11,358 bases of DNA from CAKZYD01 sp039026755 (GTDB lineage: Bacteria > Pseudomonadota > Alphaproteobacteria > Sphingomonadales > CAKZYD01), in contig JBCCLR010000121.1 of the NCBI GenBank assembly GCA_039026755.1, positions 1 through 11,358 on the forward strand, read 5' to 3'. A program made the translations under genes and the position numbers. Shown piece after piece: positions 8,005-11,358 of this stretch. Numbering within the stretch: the stretch's first letter is position 1; each line of letters opens with the position of its first letter. The notes beneath the pieces are model-generated. The model searched no databases, was not told the DNA's origin, and worked only from the letters and a program-made list of their open reading frames with translations.

Positions 8005-9243
8005 ATGAGGACTGCCGAAAAATCGAAAGCCAATGACCTGGCCTTTTATGTGCTGATCTGCAGCTATTTCTGCGTCAGCCTGGGGCTAAACAATGGCTTT
8101 ATCCTGGGCGGCCTCACAGCTTTTGATGGCGGCTTTTTAGAGCGCTTGGACATCACTGTGGCGCAGCTGAAACTGCGCGATAGCATGACCTTCATCATTG
8201 TCGGCGTGTTTGCGCTGGCGACGGGCGCACTTGTCGATAAGCTCGGCGCGCTGCGCGTTTTGATGATTGGACACGTGCTGTTCGGCTTGGCTTTTTGGCT
8301 GCTGAGCACCGCGCAATCGATTCAGACGATTTATGTATCGCAGGCCATTTTGGGGCTGTGCCAACTGTGTTCTGGCTATTTGGTATGTGTGATCGCTTTA
8401 AGTCGCTACTTGCCCTATAAAGTGGGCCTGGCGATTGGACTGATGTTGGCGGCCACCAGTCTCGGCAACGCGATCCTCCCAGCGCTCAATTTTAGCCTCA
8501 TTGAAAACTACGGCCCGACCAAAGCACTGCTGGTCATCGCTGCAACAGCACTGCCTCTGCTGATTGGGGCGCTTGCCATATCCCGAGCCAAGCCGCGTGG
8601 AGATATGCCCGCACAATCAGACACCGAGGCAGCACCGGGGCCAACGCTGCCTGACGCGCTGCGGCGGGTTGATTTTTGGGCCCTGTGCGTAATTGCCGGG
8701 GCAAGCTTCTTCAGCTTCGCAGGCATGGCGACCAATGTTGCGATTTACGCCGATAGCGCGCCCTTTTTTGATATTCGGTTTGCTGAAAAGTTCTTTTTCA
8801 CGTTGTTCATCGCCGCCCTGATAACCCAAGTCGCGGCGGGCTGGATCGCCGACAGCGGCCTGGTTCGGCCATTCCATTGCTTCGGCTTGCTCTGTATGAG
8901 CGCAGCGACATTAGGCATAGCGCTCAGCGCGACGGTAGGTTCTGCCAGCATTTATTTCGGCCTACTGGGCTTTGGTTGGGGCTTTAATTATGTCTTTATT
9001 CAAGCTGCGGTGCCAAAGCGGTTTGCCGGCCAAAGCCTTGGCAAAATCTTCGGCGCCATCCTCGTCGCAGAGGCCATCGCCGGCGCTCTAGGCCCTTATG
9101 TATTTGGCCTCATTTACGATAGCACGAAAAGCTACAGCGGCATTTTATATGTGTCCTCGGGCGCGCTTTTCATTGCAGTTTTGGCTGCTGCCATTCTGCA
9201 CGCGCCGCACGCGCAGCTGCAGGCAAAACCGCAAACCGTCTAA
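8005..9243 (+). CDS. Major facilitator superfamily transporter (12 helices, monocarboxylate/OFA-like)
   Basis: A 412-residue inner-membrane transporter with about twelve hydrophobic helices in two six-helix halves, joined by a charged cytoplasmic loop at about 195-220 (SRAKPRGDMPAQSDTEAAPG). The MFS signature between helices 2 and 3 is present as GALVDKLGALRV, matching the G-x-x-x-D-K/R-x-G-R/K pattern in relaxed form. The closing part (FGWGFNYVFIQAAVPKRFAG, LGKIFGAILVAEAIAGALGP, FGLIYDSTKSYSGI) resembles oxalate/formate-monocarboxylate antiporter relatives, so an organic acid is a reasonable guess, but substrate is not determinable. The ATG has AAGGG 9 bp upstream. It is divergent from the patatin gene and converges on tRNA-Arg, 34 bp away, with no evident intrinsic terminator between them. 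Confidence 0.88.
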   Translation: MRTAEKSKANDLAFYVLICSYFCVSLGLNNGFILGGLTAFDGGFLERLDITVAQLKLRDSMTFIIVGVFALATGALVDKLGALRVLMIGHVLFGLAFWLLSTAQSIQTIYVSQAILGLCQLCSGYLVCVIALSRYLPYKVGLAIGLMLAATSLGNAILPALNFSLIENYGPTKALLVIAATALPLLIGALAISRAKPRGDMPAQSDTEAAPGPTLPDALRRVDFWALCVIAGASFFSFAGMATNVAIYADSAPFFDIRFAEKFFFTLFIAALITQVAAGWIADSGLVRPFHCFGLLCMSAATLGIALSATVGSASIYFGLLGFGWGFNYVFIQAAVPKRFAGQSLGKIFGAILVAEAIAGALGPYVFGLIYDSTKSYSGILYVSSGALFIAVLAAAILHAPHAQLQAKPQTV

Positions 9244-9277
9244 CCAGCTTATCATATCAGTTTGGGCAACAGCGAAA

Positions 9278-9354
<77 letters not shown>

Positions 9355-9365
9355 CCGCGACCGCT

Positions 9366-9650
9366 TCAGCGAAAGTTGTCAGCATAGGACTTCGGTTTTA
9401 AGGTCCTATCATGCACTGGCACAATGCGATAGGCTAGACCTTCACGCTTGGCATAAGCAATTGCTTCGGCCTGCGTTGCAAATGTTAATCGAACCTGCTC
9501 AAGAGTGTCACCAGAGCCAGCCCACCCCATCACTGGGTCTTTACGCTTTTTTTGCCCCGGTTCGTACTCAAAAACCCAATATTTGGTTTTCTTTTGCCCG
9601 GATGTCATCGCTGACTTCGCTGGCTTATAAATGCGTGCGATACGCTGCAT
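9366..9650 (-). CDS. NDUFS4-like NADH dehydrogenase (complex I) accessory subunit
   Basis: A 94-residue homologue of the 18-kDa NDUFS4 accessory subunit of complex I (the ETC complex I subunit conserved region family). In mitochondria, and in the alphaproteobacterium Paracoccus, this protein sits on the peripheral arm near the NADH-oxidising module and helps its assembly or stability. Recognisable blocks are ARIYKPAKSAMTSG (5-18), KYWVFEYEP (23-31), DPVMGWAGSGDTLEQVRLTF (38-57), AEAIAYAKREGLAY (61-74) and the closing PKSYADNFR. The bacterial protein is about this size, lacking the mitochondrial presequence. The ATG at 9650 is preferred over a TTG five codons upstream because family members begin close to the ARIY block. 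It is encoded away from any visible nuo operon, which is usual for this gene, and directly precedes tRNA-Arg. A promoter candidate lies at 9694-9722. Confidence 0.9.
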   Translation of the reverse strand: MQRIARIYKPAKSAMTSGQKKTKYWVFEYEPGQKKRKDPVMGWAGSGDTLEQVRLTFATQAEAIAYAKREGLAYRIVPVHDRTLKPKSYADNFR

Positions 9651-9693
9651 AAGGCAGGGCCCCAATGAACTGATCCACTAAACCGCTGCTGCG

Positions 9694-9722
9694 GATATAG
9701 GGGCCTTAAGATCAAGCCGCAA
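9694..9722 (-). promoter_or_regulatory. Candidate promoter of the NDUFS4-like gene
   Basis: On the - strand TTGCGG (9717-9722) is separated by 17 bp from TATATC (9694-9699). The -10 matches four of six consensus positions and the -35 keeps TTG. A start near 9687 would give a leader of about 37 nt before the ATG at 9650. It lies just past the terminator at 9739-9778, which argues that the gene has its own transcript rather than depending on read-through. Confidence 0.4.
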
Positions 9723-9738
9723 GCGAAAGCACCGCTTT

Positions 9739-9778
9739 AAAAAATGAACCGGTGCACAGCAAAGCCGGCACCGGTTCA
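9739..9778 (-). terminator. Strong intrinsic (Rho-independent) terminator
   Basis: Read on the - strand, TGAACCGGTGC (9778-9768) pairs perfectly with GCACCGGTTCA (9755-9745) over 11 bp with a 12-nt loop, followed directly by six T (9744-9739). A GC-rich stem followed by a T run is the classical intrinsic terminator. It ends - strand transcription coming from the small unit at 9796-9922 and perhaps from tRNA-Pro, ahead of the NDUFS4-like gene. Confidence 0.85.
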
Positions 9779-9785
9779 ATGATCG

Positions 9786-9819
9786 TGGCAAGGTATTAGC
9801 GGAAGAGTGGACCTTGCCA
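9786..9819 (-). repeat. 9-bp inverted repeat overlapping the end of the small ORF
   Basis: TGGCAAGGT (9786-9794) and ACCTTGCCA (9811-9819) on the + strand are perfect inverted copies with a 16-bp loop. On the - strand transcript the 5' arm covers the second Trp-Gln-Gly codons of the 25-codon ORF, and the 3' arm lies just past its stop codon, so ribosomes translating the ORF would disrupt this stem. It stands directly before the terminator hairpin. Confidence 0.6.
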
Positions 9820-9873
9820 AAGTTGCCAGCGCTGAGGCGGGTACGCGTCTGACATCGTTGAGAATGCAGACAT
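9796..9873 (-). CDS. Possible 25-residue small protein or leader peptide
   Basis: An ATG at 9873 opens a 25-codon frame ending in TAA at 9796-9798. The peptide begins MSAFSTMSDAYPP and ends QRWQLWQGPLFR; two Trp and four Gln lie in its second half. It has no membrane segment. The ATG is about 14-20 nt from the predicted transcript start; upstream there is only a distant AGGA. Coding use is inferred from its position within a dedicated promoter-terminator unit and from the overlap of its 3' end with a hairpin, not from homology. The overlapping 68-codon frame (TTG start at 9884) reads through the terminator and is less credible. Confidence 0.35.
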   Translation of the reverse strand: MSAFSTMSDAYPPQRWQLWQGPLFR

Positions 9874-9890
9874 ATGCTTAACAAAATCCT

Positions 9891-9936
9891 AAATTTCTAC
9901 TTTAAGATGCTGTTTTTGCCAAAAATTTCTACTTTA
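9891..9936. repeat. Pair of 14-bp direct repeats in the promoter region
   Basis: AAATTTCTACTTTA occurs perfectly at 9891-9904 and again at 9923-9936, a 32-bp period (three helical turns). On the - strand each copy carries TAAAGTAGAAATTT, the first supplying the predicted -10 box. Equal spacing on one DNA face would suit a regulator binding twice; a tandem duplication of a promoter element is the other reading. The stretch from 9937 to 10023 holds no gene or clear signal. Confidence 0.6.
9894..9922 (-). promoter_or_regulatory. Predicted promoter of the small transcription unit
   Basis: On the - strand TTGGCA (9917-9922, five of six matches to TTGACA), a 17-bp spacer and TAGAAA (9894-9899, four of six to TATAAT) form a good sigma70-like promoter. 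The -10 lies within one copy of a 14-bp direct repeat. Just downstream, TTAG-N7-TTAAG (about 9877-9892) resembles but does not fully match the TTAA-N7-TTAAC site of the cell-cycle regulator CtrA; this is only suggestive. Confidence 0.5.
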
Positions 9937-10023
9937 GAGATTATTTCACTTTGAATGCGCAACCCAGATAGGTGGGCGGAGCACACGAGCGGGCGCAGCG
10001 CGGAAACTCAAATTTTAGGAAAA

Positions 10024-10100
<77 letters not shown>

Positions 10101-10109
10101 ACAGCGGGT

Positions 10110-10138
10110 GTCCTAGGGTTTTGGCGCTTATGGCGCAA
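10110..10138 (-). promoter_or_regulatory. Candidate promoter of tRNA-Pro
   Basis: On the - strand TTGCGC (10133-10138), a 17-bp spacer and TAGGAC (10110-10115) lie 9 bp before the mature 5' end of tRNA-Pro. Box matches are modest (three of six each), but the spacing and position suit a tRNA promoter with a short 5' leader. Confidence 0.3.
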
Positions 10139-10175
10139 CACCAAAATGGGAAAAAGCAGAACAAAATCGGAAAAC

Positions 10176-10206
10176 GTGACAGAGTTTTGTCACGATTTTT
10201 GTCACG
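10176..10206. repeat. Hairpin and 10-bp direct repeat abutting the tRNA-Tyr 5' end
   Basis: GTGACA (10176-10181) and TGTCAC (10188-10193) are inverted copies with a 6-bp loop, followed on the + strand by GATTTTT, resembling a weak terminator. In addition TTTTGTCACG occurs at 10185-10194 and again at 10197-10206, a 12-bp period; the second copy ends in the first two nucleotides of the mature tRNA-Tyr. A terminator-like element right before a tRNA gene on the same strand is odd. Confidence 0.6.
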
Positions 10207-10292
10207 CAGGGTAGCCAAGCGGTTAAAGGCACCAGACTGTAAATCTGGCGGTGCTTGCACCTACGTAGGTTCAAATCCTACCCCTGCAACCA
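10205..10292 (+). tRNA. tRNA-Tyr (anticodon GTA) with a C1:A72 mismatch
   Basis: A class II cloverleaf of 88 nt. D stem GCC/GGC with a GG-containing loop, anticodon stem CCAGA/TCTGG with loop CTGTAAA (anticodon GTA), a 16-nt variable arm that folds as GGTG/CACC, T arm GTAGG-TTCAAAT-CCTAC, discriminator A and an encoded CCA at 10290-10292. With U8 aligned, the acceptor strands are CGCAGGG and CCCTGCA: six pairs plus a C1:A72 mismatch, whereas bacterial tRNA-Tyr normally has G1:C72. An alternative 5' end at 10206 would leave only a six-pair acceptor. The gene points into the phage-type region that follows, so its 3' half is the natural candidate for an attachment site. Identity is secure; full function in aminoacylation and RNase P cleavage is less so. 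Confidence 0.92.
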
Positions 10293-10344
10293 ATCCAGAA
10301 CGCAGCACAAACGCATCCAGAATGCGATACCAGTGCGATACCAG
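10293..10344. repeat. Short direct repeats between tRNA-Tyr and the phage-type genes
   Basis: ATCCAGAA occurs at 10293-10300, directly after the tRNA CCA, and again at 10315-10322. It is followed by a perfect tandem 11-bp repeat TGCGATACCAG at 10323-10333 and 10334-10344. Clusters of short direct repeats beside a tRNA 3' end are typical of arm-type sites of tyrosine integrases, but no integrase is in view, so this reading is an inference. Confidence 0.6.
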
Positions 10345-10368
10345 CCCAAATGCCCCTGGCGGTGCATC

Positions 10369-10512
10369 ATGAGCGCCGCCTACATCCTAGTCGCGATCAT
10401 TGGGCTGTGCGGCGCTTGGCATGGGCGTAGGCAGCTTGGTTGGAAGGCCACAGTGGGCATTGCTGCGGCGGCCCTTGGGGTTTTGGCCGTTGGCTTGGTT
10501 GGGGGTCGGTGA
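10369..10512 (+). CDS. Small phage-type membrane protein
   Basis: A 47-residue protein made almost entirely of two hydrophobic segments: SAAYILVAIIGLCGAW (2-17) and a second at about 26-44 (ATVGIAAAALGVLAVGLVGG), separated by the basic turn HGRRQLGWK. Its stop overlaps the start of the next gene as TGATG, so the two are translationally coupled. The ribosome-binding site is weak (TGGCGG about 8 bp upstream). I do not recognise a family; size and placement recall small inner-membrane proteins of phages, including holin-like ones, but nothing in it proves a lysis role. Confidence 0.65.
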   Translation: MSAAYILVAIIGLCGAWHGRRQLGWKATVGIAAAALGVLAVGLVGGR

Positions 10513-10970
10513 TGGCCTACGCAGAAAAGACTTCTGTCAGCGTGGAGAGCTCAAAGGCCGATATAGAGCGGGTTCTTAGCAAGTACGGTGCCGATCAATT
10601 TATGTCTGGCTGGCAAAAGGGCATGGCGATGGTGGCTTTTCGTATGAACGGGCGGCATGTGCGCTTTTTGCTTCCAATGCCCGATAAAAACGAAAAGCGC
10701 TTTACGCATCACAGTAGGGGCGTGCGGACAGCATCGGCAGCAATCAAAGAGTGGGAGCAAGCCTGTCGGCAAAAGTGGCGTGCGTTGCTGCTTGTTGTCA
10801 AAGCCAAGCTAGAAGCCTGCGAGGCCGGGATTACTGAGTTTGATGACGAGTTCATGGCGCATATAGTGCTGCCAAGTGGTGAGACTATGGGGGACCGCTA
10901 TAAGCCGCAAATTGCAATTGCTTATGAACAAGGCGACATGCCCCCGCTTTTGCCGGACTACACGTCATGA
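10512..10970 (+). CDS. Conserved phage hypothetical protein
   Basis: A 152-residue soluble protein that resembles hypothetical proteins repeatedly found in phages and prophages, of unknown function. It opens with MAYAEKTSVSVESSKADIER, contains the conserved core MVAFRMNGRHVRFLLPMPD (about 38-56), the block EKRFTHHSRGVRT, then a helical WEQACRQKWRALLLVVKAKL stretch rich in Lys/Arg, and ends near PPLLPDYTS. The start at 10512 overlaps the previous stop (TGATG) and has GGGGG about 8 bp upstream; a longer frame beginning at 10440 would overlap the upstream gene by 73 bp and adds residues not expected in the family. The +1-shifted ATGA at its stop may couple to a further short frame. Confidence 0.8.
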   Translation: MAYAEKTSVSVESSKADIERVLSKYGADQFMSGWQKGMAMVAFRMNGRHVRFLLPMPDKNEKRFTHHSRGVRTASAAIKEWEQACRQKWRALLLVVKAKLEACEAGITEFDDEFMAHIVLPSGETMGDRYKPQIAIAYEQGDMPPLLPDYTS

Positions 10971-11029
10971 CCCGCCTTTGCCGTGAGTTTGATTTAACGG
11001 GAGGCGAGAATGACAACAATCGCTTTTAA
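10967..11029 (+). CDS. Possible 20-residue translationally coupled ORF
   Basis: An ATG overlapping the previous stop as ATGA opens a 20-codon frame ending in TAA at 11027-11029, beginning MTRLCREFDLTGGEN. Its 3' third overlaps the start of the Ntn hydrolase gene in another frame. It may only serve to carry ribosomes onto the next Shine-Dalgarno site, or be meaningless. There is no recognisable domain. Confidence 0.2.
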   Translation: MTRLCREFDLTGGENDNNRF

Positions 11030-11358
11030 GGACGGCCGCATCGCTGCTGATAGCTTGGCCTGTCAAGGCTATACAGTTATCGGTGAATCTGAGAAAATCC
11101 GCAGAATTCAATCTGTTCTTTATGGACGGGGCTTTGCTGCTGCAGCGGGTAGGGCGCAGGATGCGGAGGACTTTTATGAATGGCTAGCGGTAGGGGGTAA
11201 GAAACCAGTTTTTGACGAGAGTTTTAATGGTATTTTTTGCAATTCTGGCGGAGCCACGCTGTTTGATTTTGGTTTAACACCCTTGAATCACTCAGCGCCA
11301 TTTTTTGCCATAGGGTCGGGCATGGACTTCGCCCTTGGTGCAATGGCGGCGGGTGCCA
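11010..11358 (+). CDS. Phage-encoded proteasome-like Ntn hydrolase (HslV-like), 3' end outside window
   Basis: The first 116 residues of a protein of the proteasome beta-subunit/HslV type, cut by the window end with no stop. It begins MTTIAFKDGRIAADSLA, which matches the Ntn-hydrolase start where the initiator Met is removed to free a catalytic Thr (here Thr2), followed by the strand with the conserved Asp (D14 in AADS) and the lysine in ESEKIRRI. GFAAAAGRAQDAEDFYEWL and FFAIGSGMDFALGAMAAGA are characteristic of this fold (compare the GSG...A(L/M)GAM segment of HslV). A strong GGGAGG at 10999-11004, 5 bp before the ATG, fixes the start. Phages and prophages often carry such single-subunit homologues without the HslU ATPase; their targets are unknown. 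Whether it is proteolytically active cannot be judged from the partial sequence. Confidence 0.82.
   Translation, partial: MTTIAFKDGRIAADSLACQGYTVIGESEKIRRIQSVLYGRGFAAAAGRAQDAEDFYEWLAVGGKKPVFDESFNGIFCNSGGATLFDFGLTPLNHSAPFFAIGSGMDFALGAMAAGA

Larger units (their letters stand above)
9739..9887 (-). ncRNA. Predicted small transcript of about 150 nt (sRNA or small-protein mRNA)
   Basis: A transcript from the promoter at 9894-9922 to the terminator at 9739-9778 would be about 150 nt. It would contain a weak 5-bp hairpin (GTCTG/CAGAC, 9847-9871), a 9-bp hairpin (9786-9819) and the 11-bp terminator hairpin, plus a 25-codon ORF. The layout of promoter, structured body and terminator, with no larger gene inside, is that of a small RNA or a small-protein message. 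I cannot match it to a known RNA family. The 5' end is a guess from the promoter position. Confidence 0.45.
10293..11358 (+). mobile_element. Probable edge of a prophage or phage-derived island (continues past window)
   Basis: From just after tRNA-Tyr, all genes are short, on one strand, overlapping at stop/start codons (TGATG, ATGA), and of phage type: a tiny membrane protein, a phage-family hypothetical and a proteasome-like hydrolase of the kind carried by tailed phages of Alphaproteobacteria. The region lies next to a tRNA 3' end and repeats. No integrase, structural gene or second att copy is visible, so the exact left boundary at about 10265-10293 is a proposal. Confidence 0.6.

Noticed and set aside
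9739..9873. Classical trp-type attenuator controlling the downstream gene
   Set aside because: The two Trp codons are not adjacent, no alternative antiterminator pairing was found, and the downstream gene encodes an NDUFS4 homologue with its own promoter candidate; a stand-alone unit is preferred.
9678..9884. 68-codon - strand frame starting at TTG
   Set aside because: Low-complexity Cys/Arg-rich translation that reads through the strong terminator at 9739-9778; the shorter frame inside the unit is more plausible.
10293..10368. CRISPR-like repeat array
   Set aside because: Repeat units are only 8 and 11 bp, with two copies each and no regular spacers.
10440..10970. 176-codon form of the phage hypothetical starting at 10440
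   Set aside because: It overlaps the upstream membrane peptide gene heavily; the TGATG-coupled ATG at 10512 starts with the expected MAYAEKTSVSVE.

Overview
The window looks like a chromosomal segment of an alphaproteobacterium that runs into the edge of a prophage or other phage-derived island. The best taxonomic clue is a 94-residue homologue of NDUFS4, an accessory subunit of respiratory complex I that among bacteria is typical of Alphaproteobacteria. The three tRNA genes all encode their CCA ends. Coding density is high and base composition is moderately GC-rich.

Layout. (1) 27-4265: a two-gene RND efflux operon on the + strand, periplasmic adaptor then HAE1-type inner-membrane pump, 3 bp apart; no outer-membrane channel gene lies in the window. 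(2) 4336-6438: a two-gene sulfur amino acid block on the + strand, 3-mercaptopyruvate sulfurtransferase (sseA) and cystathionine beta-lyase (metC). (3) 6440-7917: two - strand genes, a 74-residue two-helix membrane protein with its own near-consensus promoter and a patatin-like phospholipase. (4) 8005-9243: an MFS transporter divergent from the patatin gene. (5) 9278-10292: an RNA-rich stretch with tRNA-Arg(TCT) just downstream of the NDUFS4-like gene, a compact apparently independent - strand transcription unit (promoter, 25-codon ORF, hairpins, strong intrinsic terminator), tRNA-Pro(TGG), and a divergent tRNA-Tyr(GTA). (6) 10293 to the end: short direct repeats, then overlapping phage-type genes (a 47-residue membrane peptide, a 152-residue phage hypothetical, a possible 20-residue ORF, and a proteasome-like Ntn hydrolase that runs off the window).

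How the parts relate. The efflux pair forms one machine that needs a TolC-like channel from elsewhere. The sulfurtransferase and cystathionine beta-lyase both handle thiol/sulfane sulfur and their neighbourhood suggests related use, though no shared regulator is seen. The phage part begins immediately after tRNA-Tyr, a classical place for integration, but no integrase or second att copy is visible, so the boundary is inferred.

Most noteworthy: the undescribed small transcription unit at about 9739-9922; the C1:A72 mismatch of the tRNA-Tyr, whose first nucleotide lies in a 10-bp direct repeat; and the phage-encoded proteasome-like hydrolase. No clearly new multi-gene system was found.
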